64,000 bases of DNA from Mesobacillus boroniphilus (GTDB lineage Bacteria; Bacillota; Bacilli; Bacillales; Cytobacillaceae): contig NZ_QTKX01000001.1 in assembly GCF_018424685.1 (NCBI RefSeq), forward strand, positions 2,046,001 through 2,110,000, given 5' to 3'. The notes under the pieces were generated by a model that was not told where the DNA came from, made no database searches, and worked only from the letters and a program-made list of their open reading frames with translations. The position numbers and the translations under genes are program-made. This document shows, piece after piece, positions 8,423 through 18,608 of the stretch (position 1 is the stretch's first letter; each line of letters opens with the position of its first letter).

Positions 8423-9259
8423 TTATCTCTTAAAATTCCACTCATCAGATTCATACTTGTTCTTTGCCAGTGCATTTACATAATCCAATTCTTCCTGGCT
8501 CAAAATGTATGGTTCTAAAATAATCCCTAGTCCGTCCTCGAATCCTGATTTGAATGCTTCTTTCGCTTCCTCAAGAGTAATCTTCCGGCTGCTGATCTCA
8601 TTTATGGCAACAGCTTTTGTCTTGAAAGCCTTCTGCATTCTCTCCTTAACACGATCATTCGGATACTTGAATAAACTGAAAAGCTTATCCTCATCCAGAT
8701 CCAGGAGGATGGAACCGTGCTGGAGAATGACTCCTTTTTGCCGTGTCTGTGCGCTGCCTGCCACTTTACGTCCCTCAACTACAAGCTCATACCAGCTTGG
8801 TGCATCGAAACAAACTGCTGACCGCGGATTTTTAAGCGCGTCCTTTTCCGCAGAAGTTTTCGGTACAGCAAAATAAGCTTCTAGACCTAACTTCTGGAAC
8901 CCTTGTAAAATCCCTTCCGATATTACTCTGTATGCTTCCGTGACTGTCTTTGGCATTTCTCGGTGTTCTTCGGTAACGATAACGCTATATGTAAGTTCAT
9001 GTTCATGCAGAACACCCCTTCCGCCAGTCGGCCTGCGAACAAAACCTAAACCATGCTGCTTCACGACATCGATATTAATTTCTCTTTCGATATTCTGGAA
9101 GTAACCAACAGATAGGGATGGTGGATCCCATCCATAAAAACGGACCACTGGAGGAATTTTCCCGGCACCATGCCAATCAAGCAAGGCCTCATCAAGCGCC
9201 ATATTGAAGGAAGGTGAACAGTTTCCTGAATCAATAAATCTCCATACCTCTTTATTCAT
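8423..9259 (-). CDS. lipM: Octanoyl-[GcvH]:protein/ACP octanoyltransferase LipM
   Basis: Transfers octanoyl from acyl carrier protein to the H protein of glycine cleavage, the first step of lipoate assembly in Bacillus. The 278-residue biotin/lipoate transferase-fold protein has [19 protein letters not shown], the lipoate-pocket signature. The catalytic cysteine is in [13 protein letters not shown] (about residue 150), followed by the conserved lysine in [11 protein letters not shown]. Its closeness to the gcv operon fits its GcvH target, although gcvH itself is not in the window. Confidence 0.93.
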   Translation of the reverse strand: MNKEVWRFIDSGNCSPSFNMALDEALLDWHGAGKIPPVVRFYGWDPPSLSVGYFQNIEREINIDVVKQHGLGFVRRPTGGRGVLHEHELTYSVIVTEEHREMPKTVTEAYRVISEGILQGFQKLGLEAYFAVPKTSAEKDALKNPRSAVCFDAPSWYELVVEGRKVAGSAQTRQKGVILQHGSILLDLDEDKLFSLFKYPNDRVKERMQKAFKTKAVAINEISSRKITLEEAKEAFKSGFEDGLGIILEPYILSQEELDYVNALAKNKYESDEWNFKR

Positions 9260-9366
9260 ACATTTTTTACCCCATTTAAAATAGTTTAGAGCTAAGATTT
9301 TTATAGTCTAACAAATTAATTTTCAAAAGCAAAGCAGCTTGTTTGAAAGAAATTTATTAAATTCCT

Positions 9367-9395
9367 TTGCTCTCTGCCATGAAGGCTTATATAAT
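9367..9395 (+). promoter_or_regulatory. SigA-type promoter of yqhL
   Basis: A -35 element TTGCTC (9367-9372) and a perfect -10 TATAAT (9390-9395) are separated by 17 bp. The start codon of yqhL lies 40 bp downstream. Confidence 0.7.
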
Positions 9396-9434
9396 TATAA
9401 GTGGCTCAGCTAAGCTTGAAAGGAGAAATATGTT

Positions 9435-9815
9435 TTGGATACACTTATCTTTTTGATCGTCCTGACAGTTGCGGTTATTCTTTACTCTGTGTTTATGTAT
9501 TTCCGCCAGAAGAAAATCCTCAAGACCCTGACAGAGGAAGAATTTATAGCTGGATATCGTAAAGCGCAATTAATAGATGTCCGTGAACCGAATGAATTCG
9601 CTGGTGGACACATTTTAGGCGCTAGAAATATCCCACTAACCCAACTTAAGACCCGCCTGAAGGAAATCAGGCCGGACAAGCCGGTCTACCTTTATTGCCA
9701 GAGCGGATCCCGCAGCGGACGTGCTGCACAGCTGCTTTACAAAAAAGGATATAAGGACTTGAACCATTTACAAGGCGGCTTCAAAAAATGGGGCGGCAAA
9801 GTCAAAGCTAAATAA
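9435..9815 (+). CDS. yqhL: Membrane-anchored rhodanese-like protein YqhL
   Basis: 126 residues: an N-terminal transmembrane helix (DTLIFLIVLTVAVILYSVF) followed by a single rhodanese domain. The active-site loop is YCQSGSRSGRA, with the catalytic cysteine at its start, so sulfurtransferase activity is plausible. The CxxGxR geometry fits a true rhodanese. The start is the TTG at 9435, with AGGAG 9 nt upstream; the ATG at 9430 is out of frame. It is divergent from lipM and carries its own promoter and terminator. Confidence 0.9.
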   Translation: MDTLIFLIVLTVAVILYSVFMYFRQKKILKTLTEEEFIAGYRKAQLIDVREPNEFAGGHILGARNIPLTQLKTRLKEIRPDKPVYLYCQSGSRSGRAAQLLYKKGYKDLNHLQGGFKKWGGKVKAK

Positions 9816-9835
9816 GCAAGATTCCCATAAAATTA

Positions 9836-9862
9836 CCCCTCAGCCGGATGGCTGGGGGGTTT
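9836..9862 (+). terminator. Terminator after yqhL
   Basis: Stem CCCCTCAGCC / GGCTGGGGGG with a GATG-type loop, followed by a T-rich tract. Confidence 0.75.
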
Positions 9863-10011
9863 AACTTTTTATATATTGAACTCTAATCGGCTTTTCCTTG
9901 TGGACTTTTGTGAAGTTGCACTAGGTTCGGACAGCTTTTCGCTGATCCCCTTTAACCCTCTCCGAAGTCATGCCAGCTTCGAATAAACAAATGCACCAAG
10001 CATGAAAATGC

Positions 10012-10043
10012 AAAAAAGTCCTGCCGAAACAAATCGGCAGGAC
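10012..10043 (-). terminator. Terminator of the gcvT-gcvPA-gcvPB operon
   Basis: Perfect 10-bp stem (10018-10027 with 10034-10043) and a T run on the minus strand, 10 bp after gcvPB. Confidence 0.85.
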
Positions 10044-10053
10044 CTCTATTGTT

Positions 10054-11517
10054 CTATTCAGCTTTCTGGTAGCGCAATATCGGCTTCCTTGCGGCTGTTG
10101 TTTCATCCATACGGCCTACTACTGTGGAGTGTGGCGCTTCCTGGACGATTTCAGGGTTCTCTTCTGCTTCTCTCGCGATCTGGATCATCGCGTCGATGAA
10201 GACATCGAGCGTTTCCTTGGATTCTGTTTCTGTCGGCTCGATCATGATCGCCTCTTCCACATTCAACGGGAAGTAAATTGTTGGCGGATGGTAGCCGAAG
10301 TCAAGCAGGCGTTTTGCGATATCCAGTGTGCGCACACCAAGCTTCTTCTGGCGCTTGCCGCTGAGGACGAATTCGTGCTTGCAGTGCCTGTTGAATGGCA
10401 GGTCATAGTACTCTGCAAGTCTTCTCATCATATAGTTCGCGTTCAGCACAGCATACTCCGTAACGGCCTTCAAGCCATCAGGACCCATTGTGCGGATATA
10501 CGTATATGCACGGACATTGATGCCGAAGTTGCCGTAGAAAGGCTTAACCCTTCCAATTGACTGCGGACGGTCATAATCGAACTTATAAACGCCATCCTGC
10601 TTTGTCACGATTGGTTTTGGCAAGAATGGAATCAGGTCTGCTTTTACACCAACTGGGCCTGAACCTGGGCCGCCGCCGCCGTGTGGTCCTGTGAATGTCT
10701 TATGAAGGTTCAAGTGAACAACATCAAAGCCCATGTCCCCAGGACGTGCCTTGGACATTACAGCGTTCAGGTTTGCTCCATCATAGTAAAGCTTTCCGCC
10801 TGCGCTGTGGACGATTTCAGCCATTTCAAGGATGTTTTCTTCGAATAGACCAAGAGTGTTCGGATTCGTCAGCATCAATGCCGCTGTATCTTCCCCGACA
10901 ACCTTCTTAAGGTCTTCTAAATCAACCAGACCGTTTTCATCTGATTTTACAGTAATCGTTTCAAAACCAGCTACTGTTGCTGAAGCTGGATTCGTTCCGT
11001 GTGCTGAGTCAGGGACGATTACCTTCGTACGATTATGATCGCCGTTCGCTTCATGATAAGCGCGAATCATCATCAAGCCCGTCCATTCGCCATGTGCCCC
11101 GGCTGCCGGCTGAAGAGTCACCTCGTCCATTCCCGTGATTTCAATCAGGTGTTCCTGAAGGTCATACATCAATTCAAGAGCACCCTGGACAGAACTTTCA
11201 TCCTGCAATGGGTGCAAATGCGCAAAACCGTTGAAGCGAGCGACATTTTCATTCATCTTCGGATTGTATTTCATCGTACATGATCCAAGCGGATAGAATC
11301 CGGAATCAACGCCGTGGTTGCGCTTGGATAGTGCAGTATAATGGCGCATGATATCAAGCTCGGAAGCCTCAGGAAGTTCTGGTTCTTCTTCACGAAGGAA
11401 TCCTTCAGGCAACAGCTCGGATAAGTCGACTTCTGGAATATCCATTTCCGGCAGGCTGTAGCCGACACGGCCTGGTGTGCTTAATTCAAAAATGAGTGGC
11501 TGATCTTCCTTATGCAT
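10054..11517 (-). CDS. gcvPB: Glycine dehydrogenase (decarboxylating) subunit 2
   Basis: The PLP-binding half of the split P protein of glycine cleavage. It decarboxylates glycine and passes aminomethyl to lipoyl-GcvH. The 487 residues carry the PLP lysine in [19 protein letters not shown] (about residue 270). Its start overlaps the end of gcvPA by 8 bp, which implies translational coupling of the two subunits. It is the last gene of the riboswitch-controlled operon. Confidence 0.97.
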   Translation of the reverse strand: MHKEDQPLIFELSTPGRVGYSLPEMDIPEVDLSELLPEGFLREEEPELPEASELDIMRHYTALSKRNHGVDSGFYPLGSCTMKYNPKMNENVARFNGFAHLHPLQDESSVQGALELMYDLQEHLIEITGMDEVTLQPAAGAHGEWTGLMMIRAYHEANGDHNRTKVIVPDSAHGTNPASATVAGFETITVKSDENGLVDLEDLKKVVGEDTAALMLTNPNTLGLFEENILEMAEIVHSAGGKLYYDGANLNAVMSKARPGDMGFDVVHLNLHKTFTGPHGGGGPGSGPVGVKADLIPFLPKPIVTKQDGVYKFDYDRPQSIGRVKPFYGNFGINVRAYTYIRTMGPDGLKAVTEYAVLNANYMMRRLAEYYDLPFNRHCKHEFVLSGKRQKKLGVRTLDIAKRLLDFGYHPPTIYFPLNVEEAIMIEPTETESKETLDVFIDAMIQIAREAEENPEIVQEAPHSTVVGRMDETTAARKPILRYQKAE

Positions 11518-12856
11518 TGATATCCCCCATTTCCTTTACAAACTTATCGATTTCCTCTTTTGTTCTTAATTCAGTAACCGCAACAAGCATGTGGTTTTCG
11601 AGATTGGAATCATCACGTCCAAGATCATAGCCGCCGATGATATCCTTTTCAAGTAGCTTTTGGTTCACTTCTTTTACCGGTTTATTCAGCTTGACGACGA
11701 ATTCATTAAATGTAGGTCCTTCGAATGCGATGTCAAAGCCATTCTCTTTAAAAGCCTTTTTCGCATAGTGAGCTTTCTGGATATTGGCTACAGCCATTTC
11801 ACGAACGCCCTTTTTGCCAAGAGCTGTCATGGCTACTGAGGCAGCAAGCGCATTCAATGCCTGGTTAGAGCAAATATTGGATGTCGCTTTGTCTCGGCGG
11901 ATATGCTGTTCCCTTGCCTGAAGTGTCAAAACGAATCCACGGCGACCCTGGTCATCCTTCGTCTGGCCGACAAGTCTGCCTGGAACCTTTCTCATGAGCT
12001 TTCCAGAAACTGCGAAGTACCCGCAGTGTGGGCCTCCGAATGCTGTTGGGATTCCAAAAGGCTGAGCGTCTCCGGTAACGATATCCGCATCGAACTTACC
12101 TGGAGGCGTCAATGCTCCTAATGCAAGCGGGTTGCTGGATACAACGAACAACGATTTATTTGCATGAACAATTTCTTCGATTTCCTTCATTGATTCAATG
12201 CCGCCGAAGAAGTTTGGATACTGTACGATGACAGCAGCAATATCTTCACTTGCCATATCCTTAAGTGCTTCAAGGTCAGTTACGCCGTCCTTGTGAGGTA
12301 CTTCCACGACATCGATGTACTGGCCCTTTGCATATGTTTTGACTACGTCCTTGTATTCTGGATGTACAGCACTAGAAATCAAAACTTTCTTTCTTCTTGT
12401 ATGCCCTGCACTAAGCATCGCAGCTTCAGCTAAAGCTGTGCCGCCGTCATACATCGATGAATTCGCTACTTCCATGCCAGTCAATTCACAAATCATCGTT
12501 TGGAATTCAAAGATTGCCTGAAGTTCACCCTGTGAAATCTCTGGCTGATAAGGTGTATATGCAGTGTAAAACTCTGAACGCGAGAGAACATGGTCAACAA
12601 TTACTGGAATGTAATGGTCATATACACCAGCGCCGATAAATGAAGTATTCATTTTCAAATCGGCATTTTTCGCAGCCATCTTTGTCAGTTCTTTCATAAG
12701 AGCCGTTTCAGACTTGGCTGGTTTGATGTTGTATTCTCCGGCAAAACGGACTTTTTCAGGAATATCGCTGAACAATTCATCAATCGATGAAACGCCGATG
12801 CTTTCCAACATTGCGTTTTTATCACTTTCAGTCAGCGGTAAATAGCGATGCTTCAT
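11510..12856 (-). CDS. gcvPA: Glycine dehydrogenase (decarboxylating) subunit 1
   Basis: The non-PLP partner subunit of the split P protein, 448 residues, needed with GcvPB for a working alpha2beta2 enzyme. It begins [17 protein letters not shown] and has the family segments [12 protein letters not shown] and [14 protein letters not shown]. It lies 22 bp after gcvT and overlaps gcvPB. Expression should depend on glycine through the upstream riboswitch. Confidence 0.97.
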   Translation of the reverse strand: MKHRYLPLTESDKNAMLESIGVSSIDELFSDIPEKVRFAGEYNIKPAKSETALMKELTKMAAKNADLKMNTSFIGAGVYDHYIPVIVDHVLSRSEFYTAYTPYQPEISQGELQAIFEFQTMICELTGMEVANSSMYDGGTALAEAAMLSAGHTRRKKVLISSAVHPEYKDVVKTYAKGQYIDVVEVPHKDGVTDLEALKDMASEDIAAVIVQYPNFFGGIESMKEIEEIVHANKSLFVVSSNPLALGALTPPGKFDADIVTGDAQPFGIPTAFGGPHCGYFAVSGKLMRKVPGRLVGQTKDDQGRRGFVLTLQAREQHIRRDKATSNICSNQALNALAASVAMTALGKKGVREMAVANIQKAHYAKKAFKENGFDIAFEGPTFNEFVVKLNKPVKEVNQKLLEKDIIGGYDLGRDDSNLENHMLVAVTELRTKEEIDKFVKEMGDINA

Positions 12857-12878
12857 AACTTTTTCCCCTCTCCGGCTT

Positions 12879-13985
12879 TTACTTTTTATCTCTCTTATAA
12901 AAAGGTGTAGCTGACACAGCAGCTTTCAAGCGTTTTCCGCGGATTTCAACTTCCACTTCATTTCCTAACTCAGTTTCCTTTGCATCAATTAGTGCAAGCC
13001 CGATATTTTTCTTGAGCGTCGGCGATTGCGTACCAGTAGTAACTTCACCAATCTGAGTATCCCCTTTATAAACTGGATAGCCATGGCGTGGGATTCCCCT
13101 GTCGATCATTTCGATGCCTACAAGTTTTCTAGGCAGGCCATTTTCTTTTTGCTGCTTAAGTGCTTCTTTTCCGATAAAATCCACTTCTTTATTCAGCTTG
13201 ACCGCAAATCCAATTCCTGCTTCAAGCGGGCTGATTTCTGATGAAAGCTCCTGGCCGTACAATGCCAGATTCGCTTCAAAGCGAAGTGTATCCCGGGCAC
13301 CAAGTCCGCATGGGAGGACTCCCTCTTCTTTTCCTGCTTCAAGGATTTCATTCCATAGGCTTACAGCATCCTTAGCATCGCAGTAAATTTCAAATCCATC
13401 TTCACCTGTATATCCTGTTCGTGATACAAGCGCTTTCTTGCCGTTCAGGACGACTTCTTCACTAAACTTGAAAAATCCGATTATACTCAGGTCATGACCC
13501 TGCGAAAGCTTTTGAAGGACTCCCTCAGCAAGTGGTCCCTGTAAAGCAAGCTGTGCCATGCCTTCTGACAAGTTCTCAATTTTCACATTGCCTTCAAGAT
13601 GATCCTGCAGCCAATCAAAATCTTTTTCGATATTTGACGCATTCACAACAAGGAGGTAATGCTCATCTTCGAGTTTATAAACTAACAAATCATCAACAGT
13701 GCCGCCGGTCTCATAACACATAGCTGTGTATTGGGCTCCGCCGTTTTTAAGTTTTGAAACATCATTCGTCATCATCTTTTGTAAATAGTCCAGGCTATCG
13801 GGGCCCTTTACCTCGATTTCTCCCATATGAGAAACATCGAATAGACCAGCTTTTGTCCTAACTGCTTCATGCTCTTCCTTGATGCTTGAAAACTGGACAG
13901 GTAGTTCCCAGCCTCCAAAATCAACTGTTTTCCCACCGTATTCTTTGTACACTTCAAAAAGCGGTGTCCGTTTTAATTCAGTCAT
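12879..13985 (-). CDS. gcvT: Aminomethyltransferase (T protein) of glycine cleavage
   Basis: Transfers the aminomethyl carbon from GcvH to tetrahydrofolate, releasing ammonia. The 368 residues are the usual length. Seen are [27 protein letters not shown], with the catalytic aspartate region in [20 protein letters not shown], and the [11 protein letters not shown] folate site. The ATG at 13985 has GGGGG upstream. First gene of the gcv operon. Confidence 0.97.
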   Translation of the reverse strand: MTELKRTPLFEVYKEYGGKTVDFGGWELPVQFSSIKEEHEAVRTKAGLFDVSHMGEIEVKGPDSLDYLQKMMTNDVSKLKNGGAQYTAMCYETGGTVDDLLVYKLEDEHYLLVVNASNIEKDFDWLQDHLEGNVKIENLSEGMAQLALQGPLAEGVLQKLSQGHDLSIIGFFKFSEEVVLNGKKALVSRTGYTGEDGFEIYCDAKDAVSLWNEILEAGKEEGVLPCGLGARDTLRFEANLALYGQELSSEISPLEAGIGFAVKLNKEVDFIGKEALKQQKENGLPRKLVGIEMIDRGIPRHGYPVYKGDTQIGEVTTGTQSPTLKKNIGLALIDAKETELGNEVEVEIRGKRLKAAVSATPFYKRDKK

Positions 13986-14084
13986 TATGTATCCCCCTTC
14001 GTCCTATAGCAAAAAAAATCAGTTTGCACCCGCTCCTTAGATCAGACAGGTCGGACAAGGTCCCCTTCTTGTCAATTAAGCCGC

Positions 14085-14290
14085 AAAAAAGGACAGAGCA
14101 CCCCCTCTGAATCTGAGAAGGTCTCTGTCCTTTCACCTGAAAGTTTACCTGTAAAGGCTTTCCCCTTTGGTGGCTCCCACTAAAAAAGCGCTCTCCAGAG
14201 ATGCGTCAAACAAGAGTTCTTTTGCCTGAGAGATTCACAAAGTTTGCTTGCTCCTTCGGCGCTACTAAAGTAGTCTCTCCCCTTGTTGTC
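14085..14290 (-). ncRNA. Tandem glycine riboswitch with terminator platform
   Basis: On the minus strand two glycine aptamers lie in series. The first has GCCGAAGGAGCAAG and CTCTCAGGCAAAAGAAC; the second has GGGAGCCACCAAAGGGGAA and TTTCAGGTGAAAGGACAGAG. The second aptamer's 3' part (14123-14130) pairs with 14091-14098 to make a terminator stem followed by six T (14090-14085). That layout predicts glycine-induced readthrough into gcvT. A TATAAT (14298-14303, minus strand) just upstream is a candidate -10. Confidence 0.92.
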
Positions 14291-14466
14291 ATCCGCAATT
14301 ATATTATTTTCACAATTGGGCATGCTAGACGTTATTACACATGTCTGCAAACTGACTATTTAAGACTATAAAATGACAAATTTCAAAACATTCAAAAGCT
14401 AACTTCATCCTACCATTAGAGAGCCAATTTCGGCAATATATTTATACATTAAAAGAGGTGGATAAA

Positions 14467-16155
14467 ATGACTGTGCAAATCAACTTTGATTCTTCCTGGC
14501 AGGACGAAATGGCTGAAAGAATTGATAAGAACGGCCCCTGGGGAAATTGGGAGCTATACAAGCTGGCCGTGGAGATAGAAAAACATACCATTATCCCTGA
14601 ATTCGAGGGACTTCAGGCACCGTCGCACCTTCCTGAACTCACTCCTCTGCCGCATCAGCTGGAGGTAGCGAAGCAGGTCGTTGAAAACATGAATGGAAAA
14701 GCAATACTGGCGGATGAAGTTGGTCTGGGAAAAACAATCGAGGCAGGATTGATTTTGAAAGAATACATGATCAGGGGCCTTGTCAAAAAAGTATTGATTC
14801 TTGTTCCTGCTTCCCTAGTCTCGCAGTGGGCAATGGAGCTGAATACAAAATTCCATATCCCTGCTATTGCCCAGAAGAAAAGCTACGTATGGGAGCAATG
14901 CGATGTCGTCGTATCTTCGATTGATACGGCCAAGCGTGCACCTCACCGGGACATCATCAATAATTTAAATTATGACCTTATCATTATTGATGAAGCTCAT
15001 AAGCTAAAAAATAACAAAACAAAAAACTATGAATTTGTCCAAAATCTCAAGAAAAGGTTTTGTCTGCTGCTGACAGCTACACCAATACAAAATCGCATTG
15101 AAGAGATCTTCAACCTCGTTTCCTTGTTGAAACCTGGACATCTGGGCAGTGAATCTGTATTCTATGATAAATATAAAAAGGACGCCAGGTCTGTTAATGA
15201 TGACGAACATCTTAGAGAACTGGTAAATAAAGTGATGATTCGTAACAGGCGCTCTGATACTGGAATCGAATGGACTAAGCGCCATGTAGAAACCATCCCA
15301 ATCCAGTTCTCGGAAGAAGAACGGGCACTGTACAATTCGGTTCAGACCTTAAGAGGTTCAGAAGCTGGTCTCAGCTCCAGCCAATTCTCGTTAATGACGC
15401 TTCAACGTGAAGCGTGCAGCAGCCGGGAAGCTGTTTTCTACACCCTCAGGAACATGCTTCAAAGACAGGAAAATCCCTCTGTCGGATTCCAGAATACCAT
15501 CGCCCAGCTTATTAAACGAGTAGAGGCTGTAACGAAGAATTCTAAAGCTGAAAAAGCGCTTGAATTAATAAAGCAGATTGATGATAAAGTCATCATTTTC
15601 ACAGAATATAGGGCCACCCAGCTATACCTTCAATGGTTTTTGAAGCAGCATGGCATCACTTCTGTTCCCTTTCGAGGAGGATTCAAACGCGGCAAAAAGG
15701 ATTGGATGAGGGAGCTATTCCAGAAAAATGTCCAGGTACTGATCGCAACGGAGGCTGGAGGCGAAGGGATTAACCTGCAATTCTGCAGCCACATCATCAA
15801 CTTCGACCTTCCCTGGAATCCGATGAGACTTGAACAAAGAATTGGAAGGATTCATCGCCTTGGGCAGGAAAAAGATGTAAAGATATATAATTTCGCGACA
15901 AAAGATACCGTTGAAGAGCATGTACTTAAACTTCTATACGAAAAAATCAACCTGTTTGAAAAGGTCATCGGTGAACTTGATGATATCCTCACTAAATTGG
16001 AGTTTGGAAATATCGAAGACCATTTGACCGATATTTTTGGAAGATCCACATCTGAAGGGGAGATTCGTATCAAGATGGAAAACCTGACATCGATGATCCA
16101 GTTCGCGGAGGAAATGAAGGAGGGAAATCAGCGTGCAGCAACAGGAAATCCATAA
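14467..16155 (+). CDS. yqhH: SNF2-type helicase/ATPase YqhH
   Basis: A 562-residue superfamily 2, SWI2/SNF2-like ATPase. Motif I is ADEVGLGKTIEAGL (about residue 80), motif II IIIDEAHKLKN, motif III LTATPIQN, and in the C-terminal RecA domain IATEAGGEGINLQFC and IGRIHRLGQ (motif VI). Such proteins usually translocate on double-stranded DNA or remodel nucleoprotein. No nuclease domain is attached. The ATG at 14467 has GAGGTGG upstream; the GTG at 14458 lies within that site. Its end overlaps yqhG by 23 bp, so the two are probably made together. Cellular role unknown. Confidence 0.9.
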   Translation: MTVQINFDSSWQDEMAERIDKNGPWGNWELYKLAVEIEKHTIIPEFEGLQAPSHLPELTPLPHQLEVAKQVVENMNGKAILADEVGLGKTIEAGLILKEYMIRGLVKKVLILVPASLVSQWAMELNTKFHIPAIAQKKSYVWEQCDVVVSSIDTAKRAPHRDIINNLNYDLIIIDEAHKLKNNKTKNYEFVQNLKKRFCLLLTATPIQNRIEEIFNLVSLLKPGHLGSESVFYDKYKKDARSVNDDEHLRELVNKVMIRNRRSDTGIEWTKRHVETIPIQFSEEERALYNSVQTLRGSEAGLSSSQFSLMTLQREACSSREAVFYTLRNMLQRQENPSVGFQNTIAQLIKRVEAVTKNSKAEKALELIKQIDDKVIIFTEYRATQLYLQWFLKQHGITSVPFRGGFKRGKKDWMRELFQKNVQVLIATEAGGEGINLQFCSHIINFDLPWNPMRLEQRIGRIHRLGQEKDVKIYNFATKDTVEEHVLKLLYEKINLFEKVIGELDDILTKLEFGNIEDHLTDIFGRSTSEGEIRIKMENLTSMIQFAEEMKEGNQRAATGNP

Positions 16156-16921
16156 TTTTCTCGAGAAATATTTTACCGCAAATAGCTGTGAAATGCTTGA
16201 GAATGACAAGGGGTATATGACAGTCCAGTTGACTGTCGATCTCGACAAGGAATTGATGAACCGCCCGTTTTACTGGCATTACCTTGAGAAAACCGGCGGC
16301 GTACCCAATCCAATGAAGCTGACCTTCATTACCAATAAGCAATATGCGCCAGAAGATATCAAAGGTGAGGTCATCCATTTTGGGTCACCTCGACTTCATC
16401 AAATCTTTGCATCGACAAAAAATCTTGCCGGATATATACGGTTGTATCAAAATAATCAATTTCCTACACAGACACCGCTTATACCCTGGATTGGACTGAA
16501 TATGAAAATATCGTATCAATGTGACCGGAAGCGGGATGTTTTCCATTCGATCGGCCTGCATCTGATCAACGGAAGGATGGTAGAAGACTTCCATGACAGA
16601 TTATTGAAGCTTCCGCTGAATACAAAAATCCCGGATTACGCCTATACACTTTCTCCATTAATTAAGCCAAAAAGCGGCGTTAGCAGGATACAGTCTTTTT
16701 TGACAACAAGAGTTGAACAAGAGGATCATACCTGGGCAGAGCAGGCAAGAAAGCGGTGGCAGAAGGACCTGGAATTACTTCATCATTTTTATGAAGACGA
16801 AGAAGAAGAGTCTGATAGCTTTAAGACTGAAAAAGCGGCATTACAGGACCAATATGAACCGAAAGTCAATATAGAAATTGTCAACGGCGGATTATTCTAT
16901 TTAACAGAAAATGCTTTATAG
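16133..16921 (+). CDS. yqhG: YqhG family protein of unknown function
   Basis: 262 residues starting at a GTG (16133) with GGAGGG upstream, inside the 3' end of yqhH. No transmembrane segment or recognised catalytic motif. The protein looks soluble, mixed alpha/beta, with an acidic patch near residue 225 (EDEEEESD). The strict overlap with the SNF2 ATPase suggests a subunit or regulator of it; this is inference from context only. Confidence 0.8.
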   Translation: MQQQEIHNFLEKYFTANSCEMLENDKGYMTVQLTVDLDKELMNRPFYWHYLEKTGGVPNPMKLTFITNKQYAPEDIKGEVIHFGSPRLHQIFASTKNLAGYIRLYQNNQFPTQTPLIPWIGLNMKISYQCDRKRDVFHSIGLHLINGRMVEDFHDRLLKLPLNTKIPDYAYTLSPLIKPKSGVSRIQSFLTTRVEQEDHTWAEQARKRWQKDLELLHHFYEDEEEESDSFKTEKAALQDQYEPKVNIEIVNGGLFYLTENAL

Positions 16922-16983
16922 TAATCCTGCTGGCCAGGATATATTAAATTCCTAATTCAACAACTGAAAAAATAATACCCTCG

Positions 16984-17011
16984 AAAAAACCCGGCTGTCG
17001 CTTTAGCCGGG
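16984..17011 (-). terminator. Terminator after yqzE
   Basis: Stem CCCGGCT / AGCCGGG with six T on the minus strand. It may also stop yqhG transcripts on the plus strand. Confidence 0.75.
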
Positions 17012-17019
17012 CTTTCCAG

Positions 17020-17205
17020 TTATTTGTTCTTTTTCTTTTTTATGCTCGACATCAGCATAAACGGAAGGATGCCAAACCACCTGAAAAGAAAGGTAGCTTC
17101 TGCTTCTTTTTTTGCCTGCTTCATCTTCCGGCGCTCTTCCTTGGGCTGGTCGATATATTTTACAACGGTCTGGGTAAGGTATTTAACATAATCATTTGTT
17201 TTCAC
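17020..17205 (-). CDS. yqzE: YqzE family small protein
   Basis: 61 residues from a GTG at 17205 (AAGGAAGGTG 5 nt upstream); a longer reading from 17223 would start in the ribosome binding site. The N-terminal half is KTNDYVKYLTQTVVKYIDQ, then a charged KKEAEA linker, a short hydrophobic stretch (FRWFGILPFMLMSSI) and a lysine tail. The layout suggests a small membrane-associated protein. It matches B. subtilis YqzE, which lies just after comG. Function unknown. Confidence 0.75.
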   Translation of the reverse strand: MKTNDYVKYLTQTVVKYIDQPKEERRKMKQAKKEAEATFLFRWFGILPFMLMSSIKKKKNK

Positions 17206-17246
17206 GGTTACACCTTCCTTCATTCGTTAACAAGTATAACCATGAC

Positions 17247-17747
17247 TTACTTTTTCATACGCTGGATGATTTCATTGACGATTATTGACACTGATTTACA
17301 GGAAGTATCAATCTCGATAAATGCCGCCTCTCGATAAAATGGAATTCTGCTATTGTACAGTGTTTCAGCAGCTTCAATATTGTTTGTGCTTAATAAAGGC
17401 CTGGTGTCGTCATCTTTCAGCCTTTCCATAATGATGCTGAACTCCGCATTCAGAAAGACAACATTCATTTTTCCACTTAAGAATGCTCTGTTCTTTTCCG
17501 AGCCAATAATTCCTCCTCCAGTGGAAACAACTGCATCCTTTAAAGGCAGGGAATATAAAACTTTAGACTCCAGTTCACGGAATTTCTCTTCCCCATCAAT
17601 TGAGAAGATTTCATTAATCGTCTTTCCGGCTAACTTGACAATCTCTTGGTCAGTGTCGTAAACAGCTACTTCAAGCTTTTTGGCTAATTCCTGCGATACG
17701 GTTGTCTTGCCCGAACCCATAAAACCAATTAAATAGATAGCTTCCAT
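17247..17747 (-). CDS. aroK: Shikimate kinase
   Basis: Phosphorylates shikimate at the 3-OH with ATP. The 166 residues have the Walker A loop GFMGSGKTT (about 8-16), the D in YDTDQEI, the shikimate-binding FRELE and STGGGI, and the lid arginine in DDTRPLL. It lies 16 bp downstream of comGG on the same strand and may be read from the comG transcript as well as its own promoter. Confidence 0.94.
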   Translation of the reverse strand: MEAIYLIGFMGSGKTTVSQELAKKLEVAVYDTDQEIVKLAGKTINEIFSIDGEEKFRELESKVLYSLPLKDAVVSTGGGIIGSEKNRAFLSGKMNVVFLNAEFSIIMERLKDDDTRPLLSTNNIEAAETLYNSRIPFYREAAFIEIDTSCKSVSIIVNEIIQRMKK

Positions 17748-17763
17748 ATCTCATAATCACCTG

Positions 17764-18138
17764 TCAATTCTTTTCTCTCCATCTTAACATTGCACCGCTT
17801 TCCTTGTCATATTGGCCAATACCAAGAGCTTTCTCTCCACTGTCCAGCTTAAGGTTGAAGGTCACTTCTTCTAAACTTCCTGAAACGGCTTGTTTTTGAA
17901 AAACAACATCTCCTAACCGATAGTTCAATATTCCTGAGGGCGGCAAATTTCCCTCCCGCAGCATGGCCTCAGCCTGTTTGGCCGAACACAGCATATAGTA
18001 TTCTTGCAGCCGTATCGTCTCTGTTTCTTTCGCAAATCTTTTTCCTGCGAGATAATTCTCTGTCAGTATCAGCAAAAAGAATGACACTAATAATAAAAAA
18101 ATCATCGAGAGCGGATAAACAAAACCTTTTTGATTTAT
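17764..18138 (-). CDS. comGG: Competence pseudopilin ComGG, AUA start
   Basis: A minor pseudopilin needed for assembly of the transformation pilus. The only in-frame ATG (18105) would remove the prepilin peptidase site. The reading frame stays open upstream and encodes NQKGFVYPLSMIF, a type IV prepilin cleavage context (K-G-F), followed by the hydrophobic helix. The best start is an ATA at 18138, with GGGGGTG 7 nt upstream. It overlaps the comGF stop as ATAA. This gives 124 residues, the length I recall for B. subtilis ComGG. Like that protein, it lacks the +5 glutamate. Confidence 0.8.
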   Translation of the reverse strand: MNQKGFVYPLSMIFLLLVSFFLLILTENYLAGKRFAKETETIRLQEYYMLCSAKQAEAMLREGNLPPSGILNYRLGDVVFQKQAVSGSLEEVTFNLKLDSGEKALGIGQYDKESGAMLRWREKN

Positions 18139-18608
18139 GGTTCGACACCCCCAGTTTGAAAAAATTGATGAGCCCTGACTGAATAATCAATTCCTTGGAC
18201 ATCCTTGGCCTTTATCTCTACGCCATCCGCTATTTTTCCAAAGCCGAAGCTTGACAGGTTTTGCATTAAGATTTCATGCCCCTGGTAATTCACTCTCCTC
18301 CGCATACTGGAAGCATATTTTTCATAAAGAATGAATTGCCCATCAACCTTCATCAGGAGCTTATCAGGCTGGACAGTCAGCTGCTGCGCCGAACGTATCT
18401 CCTTTTTCACCTGGCTGCTAAAGACCTCCCATTCCATTTTCCTCACCGCAGTATCCACAACACGATGATCAAGGATGATTTTCATACCTAGCGGCAGCAT
18501 CGAGGTAATCATCAAGAATAGCAGAACAGATAAAAGCATTTCAACCATTGTGAAGCCTCGTTCACTCTGCAGGAGCACATTTTTGGTGTTGTTTCTGAGC
18601 GATATCAT
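18135..18608 (-). CDS. comGF: Competence pseudopilin-like protein ComGF
   Basis: 157 residues with a prepilin-like N-terminus (SERGFTMVEMLLSVLLF) after a short leader, then a globular domain. It belongs to the minor pseudopilin set that primes pilus assembly. The ATG at 18608 lies in the 3' end of comGE, with GGAGG 12 nt upstream, a long spacing. It ends within the comGG start. Confidence 0.88.
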   Translation of the reverse strand: MISLRNNTKNVLLQSERGFTMVEMLLSVLLFLMITSMLPLGMKIILDHRVVDTAVRKMEWEVFSSQVKKEIRSAQQLTVQPDKLLMKVDGQFILYEKYASSMRRRVNYQGHEILMQNLSSFGFGKIADGVEIKAKDVQGIDYSVRAHQFFQTGGVEP

